DNA from: Protea cynaroides
Lineage: Eukaryota > Streptophyta > Magnoliopsida > Proteales > Proteaceae
Length of the DNA stretch: 64,000 bases
NCBI GenBank assembly: GCA_028583415.1
Contig: CM053266.1
Coordinates: 38,373,758 to 38,437,757 of the forward strand
Reading direction: 5' to 3'
Shown: in pieces, positions 35,832 through 46,255 of the stretch
Layout: each line of letters begins with the position of its first letter
Numbering within the stretch: the stretch's first letter is position 1
Program-made: the position numbers and the translations under genes
Notes under the pieces: model-generated
What the model was told of the DNA's origin: nothing
Databases searched by the model: none
The model's input: the letters and a program-made list of their open reading frames with translations, nothing else

Positions 35832-37877
35832 ATTAATATAGCATTAATATTTTAGAAGTAAAAAAAATACACTGGTAACGCCTTGGTTGCCTTAGTGGAG
35901 TGTAGGTGCCCATGATGCCCCGAACGCCTTGGATCGCCTTGTTGCCTTGACACCTATGGTTTGGGCTGAACTAGGGCCCAGAGGATCAGTCTGATTCCTT
36001 CCAGGTACTAGGTCTGGACCCAAAGGATCAGTCTTGCTTTTGCCTGTCTTATCTGAGCCAGATTTGTAGCCATAGTTGTGATGGCGTCAAGACGAACCAA
36101 GGCATTGGAGGTCTGACGGATGCCCAAGGTGCCCACCTAGGCGACCAAGGCGGCACCTTGGCAACTATCTTTGCAGGCATACCCATGGCATATCAATTCT
36201 CGTCCATTTTTTTTTTCAGATTCTCACTCCAGCTCAGGGGATGGGTGGCCAACTTTGGGACCTGATTTGAGAAGTAAAACTTGGGCCATTGAGCACATAA
36301 TTGTTGGTGCTGCTCAGAGTTCTCTAGATTCTCTACAGCTAATATCTGATTGGAGATGGACCAGTTCATGTAGTGGCGGACCCACGAGATGAGGTGGGTT
36401 CGGATAGGAATCTTTGTAGGATTTAATTTTAATTGGGATATCTTTGTAATCTTTTATTTTTAGGAAAATTAGATAAGGTAGGAATTTTATTTAGAAGTTC
36501 CCTTTAATTTATATTTCCAGATTTATTAGGAAACTAAGATTATGAGGGGTTGATTTAGTTTCCAGTTTTATTAGGTTTCTATTTTTCGGTTTTTTTTTGT
36601 CGAAGTTTTTATCTTTTTTTCAAAGAACATGTAACCCATTGGTTGAGACAGATTTGAAGAATTGAATAGAATGGAATATTGAGTATTGAAGTGATGTGCC
36701 TACAGGCTGAAGCTCTCTCTCTCTTTCTGTGAACCAAAACAGCCTTTTCCTTACACTAGTTCCCCCTTCTTCTTCTTCTCTTCTCTGTTTCCCTACCGTT
36801 ACTGTTCATCTTCTTTGCTGGCCATGACTGCTGGGTTGAGAAGAAGCCTATCGCAATAAGAATATTGTTTCACAAGCTGCAGTGGATGTGTGCTGAAACG
36901 GAAGAATTTCTCGATGGAGGCGATGGTAATTTATTCATTACTTCTTGTCTTCCTCTTGCTTATTACGATGGTGCCTGGTGTCGATTATTTCCATTTTCGA
37001 AGTGCGTCATCAAAGTTGGTAAACAATGGTTAGATGATCGTGAAGGTTGACTTGACTCTGAAGAGAACATGTGCTTTCTTACGCCTCCATACACATCATG
37101 TTGAATTGCTCTTTGTGGATTGCCTAAGGAAGAAATAAAGCCTAAAAAAGAAACCAATGGTCAAGAAAAGCCCTCGTTCGGAATCATTGGTGACTTGATC
37201 AACGAATCGATTAAAGATGGAAGCTTCCAGAAGAGATAACCAAGATGGAGGTTGAGGCTCCAAACATTTTGAAATCGACTGAAGCGGCACATCATGAAGT
37301 TGAGGAGGACACCATTGGAGGACTTGATCTTGTTCGTGACTATGTGATGACGGAATTTGTGATCCCGACATCATTCTTTGAAGAATGAGCCCCAGGATTT
37401 GTAGACTACATTCCTAACACGTGCGTTACCGGAATTTTGTTACAAACTATGTTTGGATGTGCATCACACGAAATTCTTTCTTCGCTTTTGCAAAATTGGT
37501 GGACGAATTTTATTTTCAAACTAATGAGAATTGATCAATGGTGGACCCATGAGATGAGATGGATTTGTATAGGAATCTTTGTAGGATTTAATTTTAATTG
37601 GAATATCTTTGTTATCTTTTATTTAAAGGAAAATTAGAGAAGGTAGGAATTTCATTTAGAAGTTCCCTTGTTTAATTTATATTTCCAGCTTTATTAGGAT
37701 ACTAAGATTATTGTGGGTTGATTTAGTTTCCAGTTTGATTAGGTTTCTATTTTTCGGTTTCTTTAGTTGCAAGTGTTCGTCTTCTTTTTAAAGAACATGT
37801 AACCCATCGGTTGAGATAGATTTGAAGAATTGAATAGAATGGAATTTTGAGTATTGAAGTGATGTGCCTATTGGCTG

Positions 37878-37915
<38 letters not shown>

Positions 37916-40900
37916 TCGTCTATGTGAACCAGAACAGCCTTTTCCTTAGGCTAGTGCCCCCCCCCCCCGGGGCTTCTTTCTTCCTTCTTCCTTCTTCCTT
38001 TCTTCTCTGTTTCCTTACCGTTACTGACTCATTTTCTTTGCTGGCCATGACTGCTGGGCTGAGAAGAAACCTGATGATCTTTGCCCCCTCTCCTATTTTT
38101 TCCTCTGGTTTGGGGCATCAGTAGCCTACATTAGGATAACTCAAGCCTAAAGTTTTGGCCCCAAGCATCCATCCTGCTGTAAGGAATCAACCCTGCTACT
38201 TACCTGTTCTCTCTCCTACCGCCAGAATCAATTTCAGGAACTTCCTTTGAGTTTTCAGCTACTGATTTGGTGCATTGCTTGGGTGGGTTTCAGATAGCTG
38301 CGAATCAGCAACTCATCCTCAAAATTTCAACCCGATTAAAGCTTGGGTGAGGGAGTTCTCTCATCTGAATTGAAATCAACTCTACCCCTCATTCTAGTTC
38401 GTGAACGAAGGTTGAAGAAGCCTTTTAATCTGGTTTTACAGAAATACCCGAACCCTTTGGGTTGAATCCTATTTTGTTCTATTTTATCATCACTTCCAAT
38501 TCTACCCCTTCCCTTAAAATAGAATGCCTATTGAACCTTAGGGCTTGTTTGGTTTACTCTGTTAGCCTTACAAGATTGCTGGAATTTACAGACTTGTTAT
38601 TCAGTATTATAAACTTTGATTTATTCATTGTTTGCCAATATCATTGATAATTGAGCTTCTACAATCTTGGGTGGGCCCATAGTGGATCCAATAGGGTTAT
38701 TCCAACCTGGGTCCTGCATCACTAGTACTCTGGTGAAACTGAATGTATGGTCACATGGTCTAAAGTTTGCATCTTACTTATGGTTGAGATGTTCTGAATT
38801 CTAACCTGATGTTCTCCTTGACTTTAAAAGCCATCTGCTTCACTTTTTCATAATGTACACGGATTTAAATCGTGGTATTCCGCCGCTGACATGGATTGGA
38901 TGGTAAGAAATTCGTATTTATTGGACAAAGCATCCCTTCTATTTGGGAAATTTCTGATGAACAAGTGATTAGAACCCGTGAATATAGAAGCATGAAAGAG
39001 GAAGAAGCCATGATGATTGGAAAGAAAGACGAGGAAAAGTTGGGCATGGGCATTCAGATGAAGCGCCCAAATACTAATTATTCTGTCCATTTTCACTTTG
39101 CTTTTTTTTTTTTTTACATTAGATGTTCTTGATTTTGCAAATATTCTATTTTATCAAAAAAGGTTTTGTTTTCTGCTATTGAGCTGAATAATTTTGTCGG
39201 TCATTATTTGATACTTATGGGAATTTACATTTTTGGCCAGACGGGAGTTCCTGGTGCTGTGTGTGTTCTTGACGATGAACCACAAGCAGGTGGCAGACAC
39301 TACGGCCAGATTGACCCGAGCATTTGTCATTCTCAAAAGGTTACTTTCTCCATTGCAGTAATGATCCAGCCAGAGTCTGGGCCAGTTTGTCTTTTGGGTA
39401 CAGAATTCCAGCGGAAAGTTTGCTGGGAAATCTTGGTGGCTGGTTCAGAACAAGGCATTGAGTCTGGACAAATTGGGCTGAGGCTAGTTACCAAGGGAGA
39501 TAATCAAACTACTGTTACAAAGGAATGGAACATTGGTGCTACAAGTATCGCCGATGGAAGGTTTGTAGTTATCTTCTGTCCTAAACATTGACATTTCTTG
39601 TATAATTCATCTTGTTTTAATTGCTTCTCTTTTGAGCTTTTCAATGCTTTGATCAATTGCTTGAGTGATGGGTCTACCCTGTTGACATAGTTTCCTGTTG
39701 GATGGTGGGATTCGTATCTAAGTAAGTCTTCTCTAATTGCTATGCAGGTGGCATATTGTGACAGTGACTATTGATGCTGATGTAGGCGAGGCCACTTGCT
39801 ATCTTGATGGGGGTTTTGATGGATTCCAGAGTGGCTTACCATTGCATATGGGCACTGGCATTTGGGATCAGGGAACGGAAGTTTGGATTGGGAGTAGACC
39901 ACCAACAGATTTGGATGCATTTGGGAGGTCTGATAGTGAAGGAGCCGATTCTAAGATGCATATTATGGATGCTTTCTTATGGGGAAAGTGTTTGACTGAA
40001 GATGAAATCGTGGCTGTCCACTCTGCTATGAGCTTATTTGATTACAACACTATTGATCTTCCAGAAGATGGTTGGCAATGGGCTGATTCTCCTTCCAGAG
40101 TATGTATCTATTATTCCTGTTTCATATCGTAGCCTTTTATTTTAATCTTGTGGTGGTTGTTTCTTGATGTAATTTGATCTATTGTTGTTTGAGGTCCCCA
40201 TAAATGTTTGGTTCCTCTTGTTGCTAGCACTTGTTGACTAGTTACTGTTTCCTATTCTTTGCTTCTAGGTTGATGAGTGGGAAATCGACCCTGCAGATGT
40301 GGACCTATATGATAGGGATGATGTTGATTGGGATGGGCAGTATTCAAGTGGTAGGAAAAGAAGACCAGAACGTGAAGGAGTGGCAATTGATATGGATTCT
40401 TTTGCCAGAAAATTAAGAAAGCCTAGGATGGAAACACAAGAAGAAATCAATCAACAGATGCGCTCAGTTGAAATGGCCATCAAGGAAGCTCTCTCTGCAA
40501 GGGGTGAAACTCATTTCACTGACCAAGAGTTTCCTCCTAGTGATCAATCTTTATTTGTGGACCCAGAAAATCCAACTTTAAAGTTGCAGGTTAGTTTCTC
40601 ATACTAGTTTATTGCTGTTGAGTAAGTCTGTTATTCATGTTGCCCTGAACCTTGTGTTGGTGTTTCATGCCAGGTTGTTTATGGGTGGATGAGGCCCACT
40701 GAAATTGTCAAAGAGAACCATATGGATTCTTGCCCATGCTTATTTTCTGGGGTGGCAAATCCATCTGATGTTTGTCAGGTATGTCTGGAGTTTGTTATAA
40801 TGCCTTTGGTCTCTCCCTTCAAAGCATCTATCAATTCTTCCAAAGTAAGAAGAAAGAAAATAAAGAAGCAATCTATTTTATGGATCACACTATATGGATT

Positions 40901-43900
40901 TCTGTCGATGAGAACATTTTAACATTGAATGATGACAATCTGACACTTTCTCTGTTCCTTGTACAGGGCCGACTTGGTGACTGCTGGTTCTTGAGTGCTG
41001 TTGCTGTTTTAACTGAGGTTTCACGAATATCAGAAGTAATTATTACGCCAGAGTTCAATGAAGAAGGAATTTATACTGTTCGCTTCTGTATTCAGGTAAT
41101 ATGCCTGGTATTCTGAGCACTATTTTTCCTTGTGAATTACTGGTTTCTTTTGTTTGGCTTATTTCCCTGTGTGGAGGTTTTAGTTGTGTGTGGGTGCTCT
41201 GTATGATGGAGAAAGTTTGTCATGGTCTTGTCTGGGTAATTTTATCAAAAAGAAGGGAAAACTGGAACAGGGGCTAGGAATCAGGGTTTTAGAAATGCAA
41301 AGCAAGTGAAGACAGATAGAAAATGTGTTATAATCTATTATGGCTGTACTGAAAAAAATGAGCGACTGTTTCCCTTCATATAGATGGCCTAGCAAGTGAA
41401 GGAACCAGTGTTTCTTGAGATCAGCAAAATTGTTCAGCCAGGTTAGATAAGAGATGAAACAATCAAAGATGTTGAGTTTATTTTGGGTGGGTCTAGTCAA
41501 ACTTGACCACTTTGGGGGCACATATGAAAAATGAATTTCTCAGAGCACTGTGCAGTAGTTGCAGTGATAGCTATGGGAGTCATTTAGGTGGTGGTTGGAA
41601 GACAAAAGTAAAAAAATAGGTTGACAAATGACAAGGTTGCTTTATGACTTTGCAATGATCAGGGAGGATGATATTGTAATGTAAGCAGGTGAACTAACAC
41701 CTAATGTAATTGGTGTTTGTTTTCGTATGAAGAGCATTTACTTTAAGACATTTGTGTAATGAGATAAACTTTTAGGTTTATTTGAAGGTTGGGATAACCC
41801 CCTCCCTCCCTCCCTCCCTCCCTCCCTCCCTCTGGTTTTAATCTTGCATTATTAATTATATTGGGATGAGCCATAAAATCTGAGAGATGTTTGTAATGAA
41901 AATATGACAAAGCCTGCAGATAGGGTGGTTGCTCCTCTTCCATTCTTTATAGTTCTCGATGTGGATGAAAAAGCTAGGAGAACACATATTTCAAGTAAAA
42001 AAATGCACAATTGAATCACTACTTCTCTTTTATTTTTGTAAGATTTCATTTTCTGTTGTATGCTTGTAAATGGATACATTTATTGTTTGAAAAAAGAAAA
42101 TTTTTTGGAATAGCAATAGAGGTCGGAAATAAATTTTCCACTCAATATGATGAATTGACTTCATTACAATTTTGGTTATGAATCCAGAATACTCCTTTCT
42201 TAGGTAATGAATTTATGTCTCAAATATGATGTAAAGCCACGGTGAAATGATTTTATACCAAGTAGTTTCCAGGCATACCCTATGTATTCTGCCCTTCTGC
42301 CACATCCCTGAGCCACCTTAGGGAAAGGGAGAACAGAATGTTAGTAGATGAGGCCTATAGGCCATGATTTTATAAATCTCCATGGTGGGGACAAAAATGA
42401 CTGCCAATAGCTCATTGCACTGGATGCCAAAGTAATAACATTGATGGGGGTTCTCTCCTCATTCCTTTTTCGAAATTTGATCTTTCTTCTATCCTTAAGA
42501 CAAGTTAAAGCTTTACAAGGGTGAAAAGGGACACGTTATTTGGAAATTGTCTCTGGATGATGTCATTTGATGTTACAGAAGAAATGAAACAGGACAGTGC
42601 TTGAAAACTACTCAAGATCTTTCCAGTGAGTTGGTGCTGATATACATAGAGGGAGGGAGGTAAAACGCCTTGTTTTGGTTTGACTTGAATTGCCTGAAAA
42701 TACTTCACTCCTGATGCTCTTTCATATGGGAAGCCCACTAACACCAAATGAGCCTGGGTCACCTATTGAGCATCCACCAAGATGGAGCTAATATTTCTCC
42801 ATAATTTGACACTGATGAACATGTTTATGTGTTTTGTACTCTATTTTTTAGCAATCATTTGGTTGTGCTTGTTGACTTGCTTAATTATCCTGTCTGATTA
42901 GGCTGTGATCTTTATGTAGGGTGAATGGGTCCCTGTTGTTGTTGATGACTGGATTCCATGCGAGTCGCCTGGAAAACCAGCATTTGCTACTAGTAGAAAG
43001 GGGAATGAACTCTGGGTTTCTATTTTGGAGAAGGCATATGCCAAACTGCATGGCTCTTATGAGGCACTTGAAGGCGGACTTGTGCAAGATGCTCTTGTGG
43101 ACCTCACTGGAGGGGCTGGTGAGGAGATTGACATGAGGAGTGCACAAGCCCAGATTGATCTAGCAAGTGGAAGACTTTGGTCTCAATTATTGCGCTTCAA
43201 ACAGGAGGGTTTTCTACTTGGTGCTGGCAGTCCATCTGGTTCGGATGTGCACATTTCTTCCAGTGGCATTGTCCAGGGGCATGCTTACTCGTTATTACAG
43301 GTAAAAGAAAATGGTAGCTCTTTTTTTTTTATTTTGGGTAAATAAAAATGGTAGCTCTTATTTGGCTCTACTGCCATTTATGTGGTATAAAATTCAGTGG
43401 AAATTACCAGTCATCTTAATAATTTGTCTTCCAGGTAAGAGAGGTAGATGGCCACAAACTTGTTCAGATCCGGAATCCATGGGCAAATGAAGTTGAGTGG
43501 AATGGCCCTTGGTCTGATTCATCATCTGAGTGGACTGATAGGATGAAGTACAAGCTGAAGCATGTTCCTCAGGTACTTGCTCTGCTTGATTTTTGCCTTA
43601 ATATTCCTTTATGTGATATCAAAATCTGTTCTGTATTTCTGTTGATTGTTTTCAGTGTTTGAAGTAAATTTGAACTATAACTGAAATATTTTAATATTTG
43701 ACTGAAATTAGTTGAACATCTGATGGCCTCTTTATAGCAATCTATTGGCTCCATGTAGTCAACCCTATTTAGCCTCTAAAGACTTTGTTTGGGTCGAGTT
43801 CCATTTATTTTCATTATCATTTTTTTTTAACTGAAGACTATCTGTTTCTGCTGTTGGACAGTCAAAAGATGGTATATTCTGGATGTCATGGCAAGATTTT

Positions 43901-44507
43901 CAGATTCACTTCAGGTCAATATATGTCTGTCGTATATATCCCCCAGAGATGCGTTATTCTGTCCATGGGCAGTGGCGTGGTTACAGTGCTGGTGGTTGCC
44001 AAGATTATGATACTTGGCATCAAAATCCACAGTTTAGGCTGCGGGCTTCGGGGCCGGAGGCATCATTTCCAATTCATGTGTTTATTACCTTAACTCAGGT
44101 ATACTTGATTTTAATGCTTTATACTTGTTTTATTTTGTCTCTAGGTACCCCTTATTAACCAGAGACACCTAATGAACTTTGCTTCCATTTTCTATGGCCA
44201 GGGAGTTAGCTTTTCGAGGAAGACGGCTGGTTTTAGAAATTACCAATCCAGTCATGATTTAATGATGTTCTACATTGGAATGAGGATACTTAAGACACGC
44301 GGTCGTCGTGCTGCATACAACATTTACTTGCACGAGTCAGTCGGTGGGACAGACTACGTCAATTCTCGTGAGATTTCATGTGAAATGGTTCTAGAGCCTG
44401 ATCCCAAAGGTTACACAATAGTGCCCACAACTATCCACCCTGGCGAGGAAGCACCATTTGTCCTCTCAGTGTTCACCAAAGCAGTGATAACCTTGGAAGC
44501 AATATAG
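10729..44507 (+). CDS. DEK1: DEK1 phytocalpain: membrane-anchored calpain-type cysteine protease
   Basis: Thirty coding exons are traced from ATG 10729 (MERDGRQLLIACVV) to TAG 44505-44507, totalling 6471 bases, or 2156 aa; Arabidopsis DEK1 is 2151 aa. Joins: 10729-10853, 12805-13055, 18925-19107, 19264-19399, 19684-19814, 19916-20030, 20138-21152, 21289-21399, 22694-22752, 24158-24320, 25106-25379, 25510-25660, 25762-25873, 26008-26173, 26288-26358, 26527-26618, 28943-29105, 29248-29319, 31026-31403, 31493-31608, 31708-32005, 39241-39560, 39748-40099, 40269-40589, 40674-40778, 40967-41095, 42920-43300, 43435-43572, 43862-44098, 44202-44507. Order: multipass membrane region with a long Ser-rich loop, linker, LG3 (laminin-G-like) domain, calpain core, C2-like domain. 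The family acts at the plasma membrane in epidermal and aleurone fate, cell-wall orientation and mechanosensing, and releases its calpain by autolysis. Every intron is GT-AG except intron 4 (GC-AG). No frame break is seen; the gene looks functional. It is much enlarged by intronic mobile elements. Confidence 0.97.
10854..12804. other. DEK1 intron 1 (1951 bp)
   Basis: AT-rich and T-rich, with a poly(A) tract near 12501-12528. I see no element with defined ends. The open frames at 11091, 11563 and 12207 are not conserved-looking. Confidence 0.8.
13700..14290 (+). mobile_element. LTR-like remnant with TATA box and a tRNA-primer-like site
   Basis: The stretch has typical plant LTR texture: T-rich 'tttcctaatt' words, a TATA box (ctataaataag, near 14106) followed by a GA-rich leader, and then ttggcgcca (14275-14283). 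That last string resembles the primer-binding site found after many gypsy-type LTRs. The 5' boundary is uncertain; the remnant may be a solo or truncated LTR. Confidence 0.4.
14590..16100 (-). mobile_element. Non-autonomous LTR-retrotransposon fragment in antisense orientation
   Basis: Near 15305-15318 the plus strand reads ggctctgatacca, the complement of the TGGTATCAGAGCC primer-binding site for initiator Met-tRNA. On the minus strand this would be preceded by an LTR (about 15320-16100, ending ...CTGCACCA). It is followed by two short open frames (to about 15143 and 14979) containing ESKLLALQFHLERSTKSS and SCHLERNLVLITERNKKV. I do not recognise these; they could be degraded gag or unrelated cargo. 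No pol domain is seen. Confidence 0.5.
17505..17830 (+). mobile_element. Second LTR-like remnant in intron 2
   Basis: It has the same texture as 13700-14280: T-rich 'tagtttctttttct' words, a TATA box (ctataaataca near 17718) and a GA-rich leader. No terminal repeats or target duplication could be defined. Confidence 0.3.
19400..19683 (+). other. GC-AG intron in DEK1 (intron 4)
   Basis: Exon 4 must end ...TCC AGC AG at 19399 to join G GCT TCA CAT of exon 5 at 19684, giving the conserved ARG-Ala-Ser-His. The intron then starts gcaagc and ends ctgtag. The CAG|GCAAG context is the standard consensus for GC-AG introns. No GT donor in this neighbourhood keeps the frame and the conserved residues. 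Confidence 0.9.
22877..23506. mobile_element. hAT-like non-autonomous element, 630 bp, family A ('cgtatc' type)
   Basis: Flanked by perfect 8-bp duplications GTTGTGAT (22869-22876 and 23507-23514). Its ends are imperfect inverted repeats (CAAGGATTGAAGTATCACG at the left; the right end read in reverse starts CATGTTTAAGTATTGATACG). The interior has many copies of 'cgtatcg' and 'gatacg' in both orientations and no coding capacity. An 8-bp duplication with ends starting in CA points to the hAT superfamily, which is inference. Confidence 0.75.
23785..23888. mobile_element. Short hAT-like MITE, 104 bp, family B (GC-rich 'aaggcg/cctaggcg' type)
   Basis: Flanked by perfect 8-bp duplications ACACATTC (23777-23784 and 23889-23896). 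The ends are CATAGTTGTCAAGG and ...CTTGAGAACTATG. The element is two GC-rich inverted arms with almost no spacer, so it should fold into a hairpin. It shares its ends with the larger copies in intron 21. Confidence 0.8.
24321..25105. other. DEK1 intron 10 (785 bp)
   Basis: AT-rich, with a T/G homopolymer block near 24751-24785. No element with definable ends is visible. Confidence 0.75.
26619..28942. other. DEK1 intron 16 (2324 bp)
   Basis: Contains one degenerate end of the family B element (CATAATTGTGAAGGCGTCGC from 28119), poly(C)/poly(A) tracts near 28478-28505 and 28630-28646, and a diverged duplication of 'tttactgttgttcgtgttaat' near 28816 and 28878. A minus-strand open frame (27412-27663) is unassigned and looks like a transposon scrap at best. 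Confidence 0.6.
29320..31025. other. DEK1 intron 18 (1706 bp)
   Basis: AT-rich with no element whose ends I can define. A short CA-rich stretch lies near 29570-29590 and a C-rich/A-rich block near 29903-29925. Confidence 0.7.
31026..32005 (+). other. DEK1: DEK1 exons 19-21: juxtamembrane linker
   Basis: Residues 1131-1394. Exon 19 carries TRNALSGTYSAPQRSASSAA and the hydrophobic WDKFGGYLLLLLGL. Exon 21 is strongly charged (EKEMEEQILMQRREEEGKGK and onward), probably a helical or coiled-coil segment, then Ala-rich MAAAVRAVGGD and an Arg-rich SSIARRIRAAQLARRAIQ. This region links the membrane domain to the calpain part and contains the autolytic region in studied DEK1 proteins. That last point is family knowledge, not visible here. 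Confidence 0.92.
33542..34488 (-). mobile_element. Family B hAT-like element, about 0.95 kb (copy 1)
   Basis: It starts agtagttgtcatggcaacaa and ends gacgccttgacaactatc, with GC-rich arms (gcgcctaggcg, cgcccaggc) at both ends and an AT-rich core. The core is the diverged reverse complement of copy 2: for example the stretch around 33830-33960 matches 35395-35530 read backwards. No clear 8-bp duplication is left, so the ends may be eroded. Confidence 0.75.
34798..35958 (+). mobile_element. Family B hAT-like element, 1161 bp (copy 2, inverted relative to copy 1)
   Basis: Perfect 8-bp target duplications GTTTGGGC flank it (34790-34797 and 35959-35966). The ends are CATAGTTGTCAAGG and ...CCTTGACACCTATG. 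GC-rich arms surround an AT-rich core that includes a TA microsatellite (about 35770-35828). There is no open frame of transposase length. The 8-bp duplication supports hAT membership. Confidence 0.85.
36071..36169. mobile_element. Family B short MITE, 99 bp
   Basis: CATAGTTGTGATGGCG at the left and ...CACCTTGGCAACTATC at the right, arms only, like the copy at 23785. The flanking octamers TTTGTAGC (36063-36070) and TTTGCAGG (36170-36177) agree at 6 of 8 positions, an aged target duplication. Confidence 0.7.
36374..38072 (+). mobile_element. TRIM-like element: about 0.5-kb direct repeats around a 0.69-kb interior
   Basis: Direct repeats 36374-36850 and 37539-38072 share most of their sequence, from TGG(C/T)GGACCCA(C/T)GAGATGAG to GAGAAGAA(G/A)CCT, with LTR-like features: T-rich words, a 'gtaacccat(t/c)ggttgaga' stretch and a CT-rich tail. 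The second copy has an expanded CT microsatellite and a poly(C) tract. The interior (36851-37538) carries short unbroken frames, such as one from 36865 with FLDGGDGNLFITSCLPLAYY, that I cannot assign. No primer-binding site, pol domain or target duplication was found, so a simple segmental duplication remains possible. Confidence 0.5.
37880..37912. repeat. (CT)n microsatellite inside the right direct repeat
   Basis: About 16 CT units; the left repeat has only about 5 at the same place. Confidence 0.85.
39241..40589 (+). other. DEK1: DEK1 exons 22-24: LG3 (laminin-G-like) domain and acidic linker
   Basis: Residues 1395-1725. Exons 22-23 encode the jelly-roll LG3 domain, with GPVCLLGTEFQRKVCWEI, GQIGLRLVTKGDNQ, WHIVTVTIDADVGEATCYLD and SKMHIMDAFLWGKCL. 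Exon 24 gives the acidic DPADVDLYDRDDVDWDGQYS stretch, then SGRKRRPER and RKPRMETQEEINQQMRSVE leading into the protease. The order and length match DEK1 of other land plants. Confidence 0.95.
41096..42919. other. DEK1 intron 26 (1824 bp)
   Basis: It separates the exon carrying the catalytic Cys from the exon carrying the catalytic His. A (CCCT)n microsatellite lies at about 41799-41833. No element with definable ends is visible. Confidence 0.8.
41799..41833. repeat. (CCCT)n microsatellite
   Basis: About eight tetranucleotide units. Confidence 0.9.
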
Positions 44508-46220
44508 TATCTGATGGTGGTGTATAAGGTGGCTGATTTTGTTAAGCTGCAGTGGAGCACGTCTGCCTGGTCTTGGGTTGCTTGTGTTGTCCTCGGACCA
44601 TGCACATCAGTGAGCAGGTTTTGATTCAGTGACAAATGGATATGACACTGGGACATGGTAAGCTTTGGATCTGAAATCTTCTTTACTTCTGCTTGGTTGT
44701 CAAGCCTCTATATATAAATGTTAAGACTTTCTCCTGATTTTTTGTATGACTGCCAAATACTGATGCTGTAAAGGTGTGGAAGGATTTCAGTGTATTTCAT
44801 TTCCTTTTCTACCTTCCATTAAAGGTTGAATTCATTGATGAGATTTAACGAAGGTTGAGTTCTGGATACAAAAGAAATGGTTAGCTGCTCTGTAAAACTG
44901 TGAGCCCCCAAGTCCTTATTTGCCCCAAAAAAAAAAAAAAAACCCAAGTCCTTGATGCCTCTACAGAAGGATAAAAAACTATCCTCTTTCTGCTGGTCCC
45001 TAAATTGGTCAATCTTATTCCATGGAGGAATTAAAGGGTGACGAAGGTAAACTCACCACTTGTTCGACTTCCTAAACCTCAAAATTTCAATGATTAGTTC
45101 CATCAAAGTGCAGAATGCTTTTACTGGCCGCAAAGGCAGCCATCATACATGAAACCTATTCCTTATAAAAGGAATAGATGATCAAATTGATCAAACGGTC
45201 AGCAGTTATCTTATTGAAGCATGCTGTCCACATGAAGAAAACCACCATCAAAATTTTCAGCAGTTGAGATTGTTTAAATAGGTATCATGTGTCTAGGTGC
45301 CTTAGTGTTGTTTAGTTTCCGGCTTTGTTTAGATTAGAGTTAGAGTTTCTTTCTTGGGTTCTAACTCTCTTATTGTCTACTCCTGTTGTGAGTCTTTTTA
45401 GCCCTTTCTGTAATTCTCTCTTTTATTATAAATATAAGGCTGACTGGTCCCTAAAGACCATCCAAGCATTCAAAACTGATTTAAACAGAGATCTTATGAA
45501 GCATTCTATCCACTTTGGTGGGTATGTGGGGGGCTCTTGGGTTCTTTTTTTATTTAGATTTCACTGCTCAAAGGAGCAATTTCATTTTATTGCATAATTT
45601 AAGGCCAAGATTATTTAGACATATCTCTTACTAATCCTAATTACTCTTGGTTTTACATGGATAACTGTTAGGGATTCCATCTTTCTTTTATTGTTTCTGG
45701 TTGTAGCCTATCTTTATTTACAAGCTATATGAGTAATGTTTTAGTCATGTTGAGTGGTACTAGGGTGCTTTGCTAAATTGAATCTTCTTGAGGTTTGGTC
45801 CTCTCATGTTAAGACTAAGTTTTGTTGGTGCTTGAAATGTTTGACGATTGACTAGAACATGCTGAGTAATTCTTAGGGTTCCCTTGATTTCTATTGGCAG
45901 GTCCGATGGGTGTGTGGTTTTGATATCAGCTGGGAGGATGGTATTTGGGACAACATTTCCAATGTGGGGTTGCTCATCCCGTATATGGTCCTTGCCTCAG
46001 ACTGATGTGTGGATGCAGAAAGAATGCTTGGTGAGTTGCTTCTAATCATGCAGGGTGAATCTGTTTGGTTAAAAAGAAATGGAATTGGATTCAGAGGCTT
46101 TTTCAGCGTAGCACCTCTGAAATATTTTACCTGTGCCAGCATCAAAGAAGGTTTTGGGTGAATCTGTAAATAGAAGAGTGTGTTACAGTTATAGGGTCAA
46201 TGAAACAATTATTGTAAAGT

Positions 46221-46221
<1 letters not shown>

Positions 46222-46252
<31 letters not shown>
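46222..46252. repeat. (GA)n microsatellite
   Basis: About 15 GA units. Confidence 0.9.

Positions 46253-46255
<3 letters not shown>

Larger units (their letters stand above)
32006..39240. other. DEK1 intron 21 (7235 bp), mobile-element-rich, splits linker from LG3 domain
   Basis: The largest intron. From left to right it holds unassigned AT-rich DNA with poly(T)/poly(G) at 32811-32847, a family B element (33542-34488), an inverted family B element (34798-35958), a short family B element (36071-36169), a TRIM-like pair of direct repeats (36374-38072), and about 1.1 kb of unassigned sequence before exon 22. Confidence 0.9.
40674..44507 (+). other. DEK1: DEK1 exons 25-30: calpain protease core and C2-like domain with intact catalytic triad
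   Basis: Exon 26 begins GRLGDCWFLSA; its cysteine codon at 40982-40984 (residue 1766) is the nucleophile, equal to Cys1761 of Arabidopsis DEK1. His1924 lies in IVQGHAYSLLQ at the end of exon 27 (codon 43280-43282). Asn1944 lies in QIRNPWANEVEW in exon 28 (codon 43474-43476). The PC1 and PC2 halves are complete. Exons 29-30 give WMSWQDFQIHFRSIYVC and a C2-like C-terminus ending in KAVITLEAI. The protease is therefore expected to be active once released. Confidence 0.97.

Noticed and set aside
38848..39132. Open frames on both strands just before DEK1 exon 22, considered as an extra DEK1 exon
   Set aside because: The known protein joins exon 21 (ARRAIQ) directly to exon 22 (TGVPGAVCVLD) in phase, so no extra exon is needed, and the plus frame lacks a convincing flanking splice pair.
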